Shown here: one piece after another, positions 1 through 7,231 of the stretch
Layout: every line of letters starts with the position of its first letter
Numbering within the stretch: the first letter of the stretch is position 1
Assembly: GCA_004028495.1 (NCBI GenBank)
Contig: MTKS01000028.1
Location: 1 to 11,309, forward strand
DNA: 11,309 nt
Source: Candidatus Electrothrix marina
GTDB lineage: Bacteria; Desulfobacterota; Desulfobulbia; Desulfobulbales; Desulfobulbaceae
Reading direction: 5' to 3'
Position numbers and translations under genes: made by a program
Notes under the pieces: model-generated
What the model was told of the DNA's origin: nothing
The model's input: the letters and a program-made list of their open reading frames with translations, nothing else
Databases searched by the model: none

Positions 1-1
1 C

Positions 2-40
2 AGGCTTGCCCCTGTAACCACCACCGAGTATATACCATGA
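2..40 (+). CDS. Possible 3' end of an upstream gene (partial)
   Basis: One of the three forward frames is open from the window edge and ends in a TGA that shares bases with the purC start (ATGA overlap). The visible tail would be RLAPVTTTEYIP. purC has no clear Shine-Dalgarno sequence, so translational coupling to an upstream gene would make sense. Twelve codons are too few to name a family or prove coding, so this is an inference from the overlap. Confidence 0.3.
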   Translation, partial: RLAPVTTTEYIP

Positions 41-927
41 GCAACGCTGCTATCCGGACCGACCTGCCGGAACTGAACCTGCTGCATCGCGGCAAAGTTC
101 GCGATATGTACGAAATCCCCGGTCATGAGGACAAACTGCTCATGATCGCCACCGACAGAATCTCTGCCTATGACGTGGTGATGGATGATCCCATTGCCGA
201 CAAGGGCAAGGTACTGACCCAGATCTCTCTTTTCTGGTTTGATCTGCTGGCCGACATTGTACCCAATCATCTGATCTCAGCTGATGTTGATCAGTACCCG
301 GAAGTCTGCCATCAATATCAAGACCAGTTGGAAGGCCGTTCCATGCTGGTGCGCCGCACTCAAGTGGTACCCATTGAATGCATTGTTCGGGGCTATATTT
401 CCGGTTCCTTTTGGTCAGCCTATAAGAAAGATACAACAGTCTGCGGTTTTGCCCTGCCAGAAGGTATGCGGGAGTCTGATAAATTTCCCCAGCCGCTTTT
501 TACTCCGTCCACTAAGGCGGAACAGGGTTTGCACGACGAGAATATCTCGGTGGCCCAGATGGAAGATATTATCGGTAAGGACATTGCGGATAAGATGGCG
601 GACATCAGTGTCCGTTTGTACAAGAAGGCTTCGGAATATGCCCGCAGCAAGGGAATCATCATTGCGGACACCAAGTTCGAACTCGGCATGGTGGATGGTG
701 AGCTGATCCTGATTGATGAGGTACTGACCCCGGATTCTTCTCGTTTCTGGCCTATGGATGAGTACAAGCCGGGTCAAGGACAACCCAGCTTTGATAAGCA
801 GTTCCTGCGGGATTATCTTTCTTCACTGGACTGGGGCAAGCAACCGCCTCCGCCCCCCCTGCCGGCGGAGATTACGGAAAAAACCGCTGCGCGCTACAAA
901 GAAGCCCAGGAGCGCCTGACGCTCTGA
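37..927 (+). CDS. purC: Phosphoribosylaminoimidazole-succinocarboxamide synthase (SAICAR synthetase)
   Basis: This cytosolic enzyme of de novo purine synthesis joins aspartate to CAIR with ATP to give SAICAR. The 296 residues match the usual length of the longer bacterial PurC form. Visible family motifs are GKVRDMYE near residue 19 (nucleotide-binding loop), IECIVRGYISGSFW near residue 112, DTKFELG near 212, and LIDEVLTPDSSRFWP near 226, which carries acidic metal/substrate residues. The C-terminus has the usual QPSFDKQFLRDYL segment. The start is the first in-frame ATG, and the family N-terminus begins just after it. There is no strong ribosome-binding site upstream, but the start overlaps a possible upstream stop codon, suggesting coupling. 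A short terminator includes the stop codon, so purC appears to end its transcription unit. Confidence 0.97.
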   Translation: MSNAAIRTDLPELNLLHRGKVRDMYEIPGHEDKLLMIATDRISAYDVVMDDPIADKGKVLTQISLFWFDLLADIVPNHLISADVDQYPEVCHQYQDQLEGRSMLVRRTQVVPIECIVRGYISGSFWSAYKKDTTVCGFALPEGMRESDKFPQPLFTPSTKAEQGLHDENISVAQMEDIIGKDIADKMADISVRLYKKASEYARSKGIIIADTKFELGMVDGELILIDEVLTPDSSRFWPMDEYKPGQGQPSFDKQFLRDYLSSLDWGKQPPPPPLPAEITEKTAARYKEAQERLTL

Positions 928-934
928 TTTTTTT
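909..934 (+). terminator. Short intrinsic terminator overlapping the purC stop
   Basis: GAGCG (910-914) pairs with CGCTC (920-924) around the loop CCTGA, with a possible extra G-U pair, and seven T residues follow at 928-934. The stem lies in the last purC codons and the TGA falls between stem and T-run. The stem is short (5-6 bp) but GC-rich. Confidence 0.5.
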
Positions 935-952
935 CGCACTAATCAAGCAATA

Positions 953-1002
953 GCGGGGTGGGCAGGAGACAACAGCCCATCCTGCCAGAAGGTCGGTCCC
1001 CG
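953..1002. other. Branched stem-loop downstream of purC
   Basis: CGGGG (953-957) can pair with CCCCG (998-1002), enclosing a second stem GGCAGGA (961-967)/TCCTGCC (980-986). No T-run follows on either strand, so it is not a classic terminator. It could be a backup 3' structure for purC or part of the decayed insertion to its right. The bases from here to 1121 show no credible reading frame. Confidence 0.35.
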
Positions 1003-1120
1003 TTCGTCATACCACGTCAAAAGCCTCCTCGGCAGCTTACCTCCCTCCGAAAATTCATTCAGTGTGTGTAGTCGAGAATAAGAATTTCCGGCCCTGATTT
1101 TTTGACAACCGCCTTCCTAA

Positions 1121-1244
1121 TTCATAATGCGGACAGGCCATACCCAGCGGTGGTCTTGCACTTATAGCGCTGACGGCCTGAACGGGTATGACCGAATTTG
1201 ATAATATTGCCGCAACTCTTCTGTGCCTGTTCATAATCCGGACA
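1121..1244. repeat. Imperfect 15-base direct repeat pair in the transposase remnant
   Basis: TTCATAATGCGGACA (1121-1135) and TTCATAATCCGGACA (1230-1244) differ at one base and start 109 bases apart. On the minus strand both encode CP-(H/D)-YE in one frame or another, so the start of the zinc-ribbon coding sequence appears twice. A partial duplication during decay would explain this; chance cannot be excluded. Confidence 0.45.
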
Positions 1245-1288
1245 ATCGGGATTCGACAAAAATCACCTGCCTTTGCAAACTCAGCCAT
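1122..1288 (-). pseudogene. Truncated, frameshifted IS1-type transposase N-terminal zinc-ribbon fragment
   Basis: Reading leftward, an ATG at 1286-1288 is preceded by a near-perfect ribosome-binding site (AAAGGAGGGAAAA). The first ten codons read MAEFAKAGDF. At the five-T run next to 1260-1264 the meaning shifts into another frame, which encodes NPDCPDYEQ, then SCGNIIKFGHTRSGRQRYKC, and stops at 1122-1124. The CPxC-like start, the 'I-x-x-G-x-T-R-S-G-x-Q-R-Y-x-C' block and the Cys spacing are typical of the InsA-like zinc-ribbon that begins IS1-type transposases. The expected second Cys pair, helix-turn-helix and catalytic DDE domain are missing. The unshifted frame stays open to 1055 but has no family likeness. 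I take it as the remnant of an insertion sequence; family assignment is from motif recognition only. Confidence 0.6.
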
Positions 1289-1404
1289 TTTTCCCTCCTT
1301 TCAGCACGTTTATCGTTCATATACTGAAAAGATAAGCACTCATCCGACAACACTCAATAGGGAGACCCTCACCGGAGCTGATCATCCCTCCGGCAGGGGG
1401 CGAC

Positions 1405-1575
1405 ATGGTGCTGAGTGGATTGGGTGCGGATGTGACGGTGAATTTCATGGACAGCGGCTCCTACAATCTGTTCATCGCCAACCTGCTTTCATATGGACGA
1501 TATATGCTGGAGGTCTGCGACCGACCTTGCCACAATCGGGGCATAAGCGGCGATCATCTGACGCGATTATCGTGA
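1405..1575 (+). CDS. Small unrecognised reading frame, possible gene remnant
   Basis: A 56-codon frame begins at ATG 1405 after a purine-rich AGGGGG stretch about five bases upstream and ends with TGA at 1573-1575. It includes the segment VNFMDSGSYNLFIANLLSYG and a Cys pair in VCDRPC. Many codons end in G or C (CTG, ATC, GGC, GAC, TTC, AAC), as in the real genes here, while the other two frames look random. The frame stays open upstream to 1336 without a start, so it may be the tail of a broken longer gene. I recognise no family. It lies between the transposase remnant and xseA, in a region that looks like debris. Confidence 0.27.
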   Translation: MVLSGLGADVTVNFMDSGSYNLFIANLLSYGRYMLEVCDRPCHNRGISGDHLTRLS

Positions 1576-1593
1576 AGAGATGAGAGGAAAAGG

Positions 1594-2961
1594 CTACTGT
1601 CGGTCAACCTTGGTCACCTCACACTCCACCCGCCCCTTATGGAGCAAGACCTCAATGGACTCGCCCACCCGCACCTGTTCCGCAGCAGTGACCACGGTCT
1701 GACGACGGCCAGTCCCTTTTCGGGCCACAGCATAACCACGCGCCAAGGTGGATAAGGGGCTCACCGCCTCCAACACCCCTGCGGCCCGGGCAAGTTCCTG
1801 TTTTTTATCACTAATAAGCCGAGTTCCGATTTGGCGAAGCCGTCGCTGCATCTCCTTAACCCGCTGATGATAGAGATTGAGCACCAGCAAGGGATTGTTC
1901 CGTTTGAGGCGATTTTCTACCCGGTCCAAGCGAGCCTGAAGGGCAGCTAGGTTGGCGTATACGGTATGCTCCATATTTTCAACCATATGGTCCAGGCGGA
2001 GCAGCAGGCTGTCAACGGGCTGGGCAGCACCGGTCAGCTTTTGTCGGTACAGGGCTATCCGCTCCTGATGCCGATCCAGTTTGTCCTGCATGGTTCGGCG
2101 CAGTCGACGGGCCTGATCAGCAAGATGCTCGCGCAGAGCCTGACTGTCCGGCAGCAGCATTTCTGCGGCCCCGCTAGGGGTGGGCGCACGGAGATCAGCC
2201 ACCAGGTCGGCAATGGTAAAGTCAATCTCATGCCCCACCGCACTGACCACCGGGATGACTGATCTGTGAATCTCCCAAGCCAGTTCTTCATTATTAAAGG
2301 CCTGCAAATCCTCAACAGAACCGCCGCCCCGGCAGAGAATAATCGCGTCTGCTGCCAGCCGACCTGAGGCCTGCTGAAGATTAATCTCCGACACAGCCTG
2401 ACACAACTCTTTAGCTGCATGCTCTCCCTGCACCGCTGCCGGATAGACCGAGATCCGTACCTGAGGGTATCTCTTCTGGGCAATGCGGATGAAATCATGG
2501 ACCGCAGCACCCGAGGGCGAGGTCACAAGGATCAGGTGCTCAGGCAGCGGCGGGATCGGCTTTTTCAACTCCTGATTAAAGAGACCTTCTGCGTCCAGCC
2601 GTTTTTTCAGCTGCTCAAAGGCCAGTTGCAAAGCCCCTTCCCCGTGATAATCTAGGCTGTCGATGATGAGCTGGTAGTCGCCCCTAGGCTCGTACACGGA
2701 AACCCTGCCCAGACAAATGACCATATCGCCGTCTTTGGGCTGCTGTTGCAAATACCGCTGCTGCATCTTAAAGAGCACTGCCTTGATCTGGGCCTGATCG
2801 TCCTTGAGGGTGAAGTACAGATGACCGGATCCCGGTCGCCGAAGGCCGGAGATCTCCCCGGCAACGCTGATAAAGGAGAATCGGCCTTCCAACATACCTT
2901 TGATGGAGCGGGTCAGCTCGGAGACGCTGAAGACTTTTTGTTGATTAGTCTGAAGGTGCAT
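1594..2961 (-). CDS. xseA: Exodeoxyribonuclease VII large subunit
   Basis: This is the large subunit of exonuclease VII, which degrades single-stranded DNA in both directions with the small XseB subunit in the cytosol, in repair and recombination. At 455 residues it is of normal length. An N-terminal OB-fold nucleic-acid-binding domain spans about residues 10-105 (ISVAGEISG, SGHLYFTLKD, GRVSVYEPRGDYQL). The catalytic domain follows with VTSPSGAAVHDF near 147, ILCRGGGSVEDLQAFNNEEL near 208, AVGHEIDFTIADL near 241 and RAPTPSGAAE near 258. A charged, coiled-coil-rich region covers about 275-390, then the conserved SPLSTLARGYAVA near 400. The start is the first ATG upstream of the OB fold, although no clear Shine-Dalgarno is visible. 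xseB is not in the window; downstream lies transposase debris. Confidence 0.97.
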   Translation of the reverse strand: MHLQTNQQKVFSVSELTRSIKGMLEGRFSFISVAGEISGLRRPGSGHLYFTLKDDQAQIKAVLFKMQQRYLQQQPKDGDMVICLGRVSVYEPRGDYQLIIDSLDYHGEGALQLAFEQLKKRLDAEGLFNQELKKPIPPLPEHLILVTSPSGAAVHDFIRIAQKRYPQVRISVYPAAVQGEHAAKELCQAVSEINLQQASGRLAADAIILCRGGGSVEDLQAFNNEELAWEIHRSVIPVVSAVGHEIDFTIADLVADLRAPTPSGAAEMLLPDSQALREHLADQARRLRRTMQDKLDRHQERIALYRQKLTGAAQPVDSLLLRLDHMVENMEHTVYANLAALQARLDRVENRLKRNNPLLVLNLYHQRVKEMQRRLRQIGTRLISDKKQELARAAGVLEAVSPLSTLARGYAVARKGTGRRQTVVTAAEQVRVGESIEVLLHKGRVECEVTKVDRQ

Positions 2962-3048
2962 GGTGTTTTGTTTTTACGTTATTTAAAATCCGTCCCCTTT
3001 TTGCACACGTTTCTTTCTCTTCGAGCTGTTTTAAGCATCCATATTAAC

Positions 3049-3077
3049 ATGATACCACGTACATCGTGCCGCGACAA
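3049..3077 (-). promoter_or_regulatory. Candidate sigma70-type promoter of xseA
   Basis: On the minus strand TTGTCG (3072-3077) and TATCAT (3049-3054) are separated by 17 bases, leaving a leader of roughly 85 bases before the xseA start. The por terminator lies just upstream, so xseA would need its own promoter. Apart from this and the terminator, 2962-3209 holds nothing else I can identify. Confidence 0.4.
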
Positions 3078-3118
3078 CCTCACTTTTGCCGGAAAGCCGT
3101 CTGTTCGCAGTTGAAAAC

Positions 3119-3156
3119 AAAAAAGCCCCTCCCGAGCAATTGGGAGGGGCTTTTTT
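3119..3156 (-). terminator. Strong intrinsic terminator after por
   Basis: GCCCCTCCC (3125-3133) pairs perfectly with GGGAGGGGC (3142-3150) around an eight-base loop, with A6 on the left and T6 on the right, so it can work in both directions. It starts 53 bases past the por stop and separates por from xseA. Confidence 0.92.
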
Positions 3157-3209
3157 GTTCAGTTGCTTCTGTAGCCCGCCATAAAAACAGGCTGCTTCAG
3201 GCTGACTGC

Positions 3210-6200
3210 TTAGTCCTCAAGCGCCTTGAACCGGCTCTGGAGGAACTTCCAGCTCTTGTCCACATCCTTCTGCGAGGCTTCCATCAGCGCATCGCAATGC
3301 TCAGGATTGGCCATCTTGAGCATCCGGTAACGATTCTCGTTCAGAGCGTAGTCCGCGAACTTTATGGTCGGCTCTTTGCAGTCGATGGTCAGCGGATTCT
3401 TGCCCGCATCCTCCAGTTCCGGGTTGTAGCGATACAGCGGCCAGTGACCGCAGGCAACCGCCAACTTCTGCTGCTCAAGTCCCTTGGCCAGATTGAGGCC
3501 GTGGTTGATGCAGTGTGAGTAGGCGATGATGATGGAAGGTCCGTCGTAGGCCTCAGCCTCGCTGATGGCCTTAACCACCTGCTGCGGATTGGCACCCAGA
3601 GCAATACGGGCTACGTAGACGTTGCCGTAGGTGGAGAAGATCATACCCATATCTTTCTTGGGCATTTTCTTTCCGCCGGCTGCGAACTGTGCTACAGCAG
3701 CACGCGGGGTGGACTTGGACATCTGACCACCGGTGTTGGAGTAAACCTCGGTATCCAGAACCATCACGTTGATGTTCTCACCAGAAGCCAGAACATGATC
3801 CAGTCCGCCGTAACCGATGTCATAGGCCCAGCCGTCGCCGCCGAAACACCAGACGGATTTCTTGACCAGATAATCGGCAACCGGCAGGAGGCGGGAAGCT
3901 GTGACGCTGTTGCTGCCGGCCAGAGCTGCTTTCAGCTCATCAACCCGTGCGCGTTGGGCTTCGATTTCGTCCTGGGTTTTCTGGCTTGCATCCAGGAGGG
4001 AATCGGCAAGTTCCTTGGAAACGAGCCCTTCCTTAACAGCAAGATTCAGCAGCTCGGCAGCCTGCAAGCCCAGCTTGTTCACACTCTGACGCATACCCAG
4101 GCCGTACTCGGCATTGTCTTCGAACAGGGAGTTGGACCAGGAAGGACCGCGTCCGTCTTCACGCTGACAATACGGAGTGGTGGGCAGGTTGCCGCCGTAG
4201 ATGGAAGAACAACCGGTCGCGTTAGCGATCATCAGGCGATCACCGAACAGCTGGGTAACCAGCTTGATGTACGGAGTCTCACCGCAACCTGCGCAGGCAC
4301 CGGAGAACTCGAACAGAGGACGCTTGAGCTGGCTGCCTTTGACAGTTGCGGGGTTGATGGAGGCGTTGTCCATTTCGGGCAGGGCCAGAAAGGTCTTCCA
4401 GTTCTCCAAGGACTCGTTCAATACCGCGTCGGTATTGGTGATCATCTTCAGCGCAGACTCTTCGGTCTTGTTGCCGTCTGCATCTTTCTTCCGAGCCGGA
4501 CAGGCGGTGGAACAGAGCGTGCAGCCTGCGCAGTCCGCCGTGGAAATCTGAATAGTGAACTTGCGGCCTGCAAATTCTTTGCCGTTGGCATCGGCAGTCC
4601 TGAAGGTCGCGCCGGCACCGGCCGCCTCAAGTTCTTCCGGGGTGGCGATCTTCAGGCGGATACAGCCGTGCGGGCAGACCAGAGAGCAGCGGCCGCACTG
4701 GATACAGGTTTCAGGATCCCATTCCGGCACGCTGACCGCGATATTGCGTTTTTCCCACTGGGTGGTGGCGGTGGGCCAGCGACCGTCGGCAGGCATTTCA
4801 GAGACCTTGATCTCCTCACCCTTGCCCTCGATCATCTTGGCGGTTATGTCCTTAACAAAATCAGGTGCTTCAGCAGGCACGGTCGTCGGCAGTTCATGCC
4901 CTGTGATCTTGTCGGCCAGGGCCACCTCGACGATATTATTAACCGCCGCATCAACCGCGTCGTAGTTCATGTTGACGATCTTGTCGCCTTTCTTGCCGTA
5001 GGTTTTCTTGATCGCGGTCTTGATCGCGTCAATCGCCTCGTCTTTCTTGAGGATGCCGGAGATCAGGAAAAAGGCGGTCTGCATGATCATATTGATGCGT
5101 GCGCCCAGTCCGATGGCGATCCCCAGCTTGATGGCATCGATGATGTAGAACTTGGCCTTTTTGTCGATCAGCTGCTGCTGCACCTTGGCCGGTAATTCGT
5201 TCCAGATTGAATCCTTATCAAATGTGGTGGTGAGCAGGAAGGTGCCGCCGTCTTCCAGATTGGCCAGCATGTCGTAGCTGTTCAGGAAGGTGAAGTTATG
5301 GCAGGCGACAAAGCTGGCTTTATTGATCAGGTACGGCGCCACAACCTGATTCTCGCCGAAGCGGAGATGAGAAACAGTCATGGAGCCGGACTTTTTGGAG
5401 TCGTAGACAAAATAACCCTGAGCCGAGTTGTCTGTCTCGGTACCGATGATCTTAATGGTATTCTTGTTGGCACCAACGGTACCGTCAGAACCCAGGCCGT
5501 AGAACATGGCTCGGTAGACATCGTCGCCTTCGATATTATAGGACTTGTCGTAGCTCAGCGAGGTGTGGGTTACGTCATCATTGGGACCGACACAGAAATG
5601 ATTTTTCGGAGCCATAGAAACCATGTTGTCGTACACAGCCTTAACCATGGCCGGGCTGAATTCCGCAGAACCCAAGCCGTAGCGACCGCAAAGTACCAAG
5701 GGCATAAACATGGTCGGGTTGGCTTCTGCTGCTTCACCGATGGCGGCACGAACATCCAGGTACAGTGGATCTCCAGGAGCGCCCGGCTCTTTGCAGCGGT
5801 CCAGTACGGTAACCCGCTCAACCGTGGGGGGCAGGGTGTTGACCATAGCCTTCATGTCAAAGGGACGGAACAGACGGACAATAACCATACCCACTTTACG
5901 GCCTTCAGCAACCAGATGGTCGATGGTGGCGGCGGCAGTCTCGGCACCGGAACCCATGATAACAACTACGTCTGTTGCATCAGGCGCACCGTAGTAATCA
6001 AAAAGATTATACTGGCGACCGGTCAGAGCGGCGAATTTGTCCATGGTTTCCTGAACAATTCCGGGGATCGCATTATAGTACTTATTGACCGTCTCGCGAC
6101 CGGTGAAGTAAACATCCGGGTTCTGAGCTGTACCGGACATAGAAGGACGATCCGGGGTCAGAGCGCGTTCACGGTGTGCGGTGATCAGCTTCTCGTCGAT

Positions 6201-6782
6201 CATTTCCAGCATATCTTCGTTGGTCAGCTGCTCCATCTTCTGGATCTCATGGGAGGTTCGGAAGCCATCAAAGAAATGGAGGAAGGGAATCCGTGAAGCC
6301 AAGGTGGCCTGGGTGGAGATCAGGGCCATATCCTGCGCTTCCTGAACATTCTGCGAGCAGAGCTGAGCCCAGCCGGTCTGACGGGCGCTCATCACGTCAC
6401 CGTGATCACCGAAAATGGACAGACCCTGGCAGGCCAGAGAACGAGCCGTAACATGGAAAACGGTCGGGGTCAACTCACCGGCCAGTTTGTACATGTTGGG
6501 CAGCATCAGCAGCAGGCCCTGGGAAGCGGTAAAGGTGGTGCAGAGCGCGCCAGTGGCCAGGGAACCGTGCAGAGAACCGGCAACACCGCCTTCGGACTGC
6601 ATCTGAGAAATAACCGGTACGGAACCCCAGATATTTTTCTGCCCCGCTGTGGCCTTGGCATCCGCCTCAGCCGCCATCGGTGAAGACGGGGTGATGGGAT
6701 AGATGGTGATTACTTCACTGGTGGCATAGGCAACATGCGTACACGCCTGGTTGCCGTCAATGGTGACCATTTTTCGCGACAT
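3210..6782 (-). CDS. por: Pyruvate:ferredoxin (flavodoxin) oxidoreductase, single-chain
   Basis: This cytosolic homodimeric enzyme converts pyruvate plus CoA to acetyl-CoA and CO2 and passes two electrons to ferredoxin or flavodoxin; it can run in reverse. All domains of the fused 1190-residue form are present. The N-terminal pyrimidine-binding domain has Thr31 (PITPSSP), Glu64 (SEGG) and Arg114 (TARS), at the same numbers as known D. africanus active-site residues. Domain II spans about 260-370 and the gamma and EKR domains about 420-660. The ferredoxin domain carries two 4Fe-4S sites: Cys693, 696, 699, 703 and Cys751, 754, 757, 761. The TPP domain has proximal-cluster cysteines 830, 833, 858 and 1091, and GDGWAYDIGYGGLDH from 982 with YSNTGGQ following for Mg-TPP. 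A good ribosome-binding site (AAGGGAGA) precedes the ATG. It appears monocistronic. nifJ is the name used for the nitrogen-fixation version. Confidence 0.98.
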   Translation of the reverse strand: MSRKMVTIDGNQACTHVAYATSEVITIYPITPSSPMAAEADAKATAGQKNIWGSVPVISQMQSEGGVAGSLHGSLATGALCTTFTASQGLLLMLPNMYKLAGELTPTVFHVTARSLACQGLSIFGDHGDVMSARQTGWAQLCSQNVQEAQDMALISTQATLASRIPFLHFFDGFRTSHEIQKMEQLTNEDMLEMIDEKLITAHRERALTPDRPSMSGTAQNPDVYFTGRETVNKYYNAIPGIVQETMDKFAALTGRQYNLFDYYGAPDATDVVVIMGSGAETAAATIDHLVAEGRKVGMVIVRLFRPFDMKAMVNTLPPTVERVTVLDRCKEPGAPGDPLYLDVRAAIGEAAEANPTMFMPLVLCGRYGLGSAEFSPAMVKAVYDNMVSMAPKNHFCVGPNDDVTHTSLSYDKSYNIEGDDVYRAMFYGLGSDGTVGANKNTIKIIGTETDNSAQGYFVYDSKKSGSMTVSHLRFGENQVVAPYLINKASFVACHNFTFLNSYDMLANLEDGGTFLLTTTFDKDSIWNELPAKVQQQLIDKKAKFYIIDAIKLGIAIGLGARINMIMQTAFFLISGILKKDEAIDAIKTAIKKTYGKKGDKIVNMNYDAVDAAVNNIVEVALADKITGHELPTTVPAEAPDFVKDITAKMIEGKGEEIKVSEMPADGRWPTATTQWEKRNIAVSVPEWDPETCIQCGRCSLVCPHGCIRLKIATPEELEAAGAGATFRTADANGKEFAGRKFTIQISTADCAGCTLCSTACPARKKDADGNKTEESALKMITNTDAVLNESLENWKTFLALPEMDNASINPATVKGSQLKRPLFEFSGACAGCGETPYIKLVTQLFGDRLMIANATGCSSIYGGNLPTTPYCQREDGRGPSWSNSLFEDNAEYGLGMRQSVNKLGLQAAELLNLAVKEGLVSKELADSLLDASQKTQDEIEAQRARVDELKAALAGSNSVTASRLLPVADYLVKKSVWCFGGDGWAYDIGYGGLDHVLASGENINVMVLDTEVYSNTGGQMSKSTPRAAVAQFAAGGKKMPKKDMGMIFSTYGNVYVARIALGANPQQVVKAISEAEAYDGPSIIIAYSHCINHGLNLAKGLEQQKLAVACGHWPLYRYNPELEDAGKNPLTIDCKEPTIKFADYALNENRYRMLKMANPEHCDALMEASQKDVDKSWKFLQSRFKALED

Positions 6783-6788
6783 AAAAAA

Positions 6789-6796
6789 TCTCCCTT
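6789..6796 (-). promoter_or_regulatory. Ribosome-binding site of por
   Basis: AAGGGAGA on the minus strand lies six bases upstream of the ATG and supports the start at 6782. Confidence 0.75.
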
Positions 6797-6849
6797 AATC
6801 GTGAGGTTGACGTATTCCGGCGGTACAGCCGAAAAAGAAAAAACTTAAA

Positions 6850-6878
6850 AGTATAAAATTATAAACAGATGCTGTTTA
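6850..6878 (-). promoter_or_regulatory. Candidate por promoter
   Basis: On the minus strand TAAACA (6873-6878) and TATACT (6850-6855) are 17 bases apart, matching the sigma70 consensus at four and five of six positions. A perfect TATAAT overlaps at 6858-6863 but lacks a good -35 box. The leader would be about 60 bases. The -35 box lies within the palindrome at 6861-6879. Confidence 0.5.
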
Positions 6879-6879
6879 T
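6861..6879. promoter_or_regulatory. Perfect palindrome, candidate operator of por
   Basis: ATAAACAG-ATG-CTGTTTAT is a perfect 8+8 inverted repeat with a 3-base spacer. It overlaps the putative -35 element of por, the position where a dimeric repressor would block polymerase. I cannot match it to a named regulator. It does not fit the usual Rex (TTGTGAA...TTCACAA) or FNR (TTGAT...ATCAA) patterns. Confidence 0.55.
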
Positions 6880-7135
6880 TTGGTGTTATGCAGGTGTTCC
6901 GAACAAAGACCCGGTCTCAGAGCGTATCCGGCCGGATGGTTGCGCCGAGCAGGTTTCCGTCATGCAAAGCGGAGGATTCCCGGCTGGTTGGTTTACTTTG
7001 TTACGTAGAGACAGGGCTGAAAGATAATATGTTCATAAAAGAACAAAATTTTATCATTATAGAACATAATCGCCAATTATGCAATAGTTAAAGCGTGAAA
7101 CTAAGGTCAGATCTCTTTGTAACGGTGGTAAGGTG
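6880..7135. other. Gene-free upstream region of por with several palindromes
   Basis: No convincing gene is seen. The region holds a perfect 12-base palindrome ATCCGGCCGGAT (6926-6937). It also has TATGTTC (7028-7034) facing GAACATA (7062-7068), with a further GAACA at 7041-7045 between them. The right part is AT-rich and could hold the promoter of the broken HAD gene at 7136. Base composition is otherwise unremarkable. Confidence 0.4.
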
Positions 7136-7231
7136 ATGTACCGGGCCATGATTTTTGATTTTGACGGAACCATTGCTGATTCCTTCAGCAGCTTTTTCGT
7201 CTTATATGGACAGGATTTCAATCACCACTAA
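7136..7231 (+). pseudogene. Truncated HAD-superfamily hydrolase (phosphatase) N-terminus
   Basis: The frame starts at ATG 7136 after the purine-rich GGTAAGGTG and begins MYRAMIFDFDGTIADSFSSF. DFDGT is HAD motif I: the first Asp is the nucleophile and the second the acid/base, as in phosphoglycolate-phosphatase-like enzymes, where 'DS' or 'DT' usually follows as here. Such proteins normally run 200 or more residues, but this frame ends after 31 codons. The last nine codons (from about 7202) are simply the antisense of the nikQ end. Genuine HAD coding therefore stops at about 7195-7204. Cap domain and motifs II-IV are missing, so it cannot be an active enzyme. I read it as the 5' stump of a gene cut by a rearrangement, or an assembly join. 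Confidence 0.65.

Noticed and set aside
1188..1583. 131-codon frame on the plus strand between purC and xseA
   Set aside because: Its first part is antisense to the transposase remnant and its second part is in a different frame from the coding-like segment at 1405-1575.
3795..5195. 466-codon open frame on the plus strand
   Set aside because: It lies wholly antisense to por, whose protein has full family motifs. The translation has no recognisable domains.
5298..6296. 332-codon open frame on the plus strand
   Set aside because: Also antisense to por; openness follows from the codon bias of the real gene.
6888..7091. 67-codon frame upstream of por
   Set aside because: No ribosome-binding site, mixed composition, no recognisable motif; it runs through the palindromes of the regulatory region.
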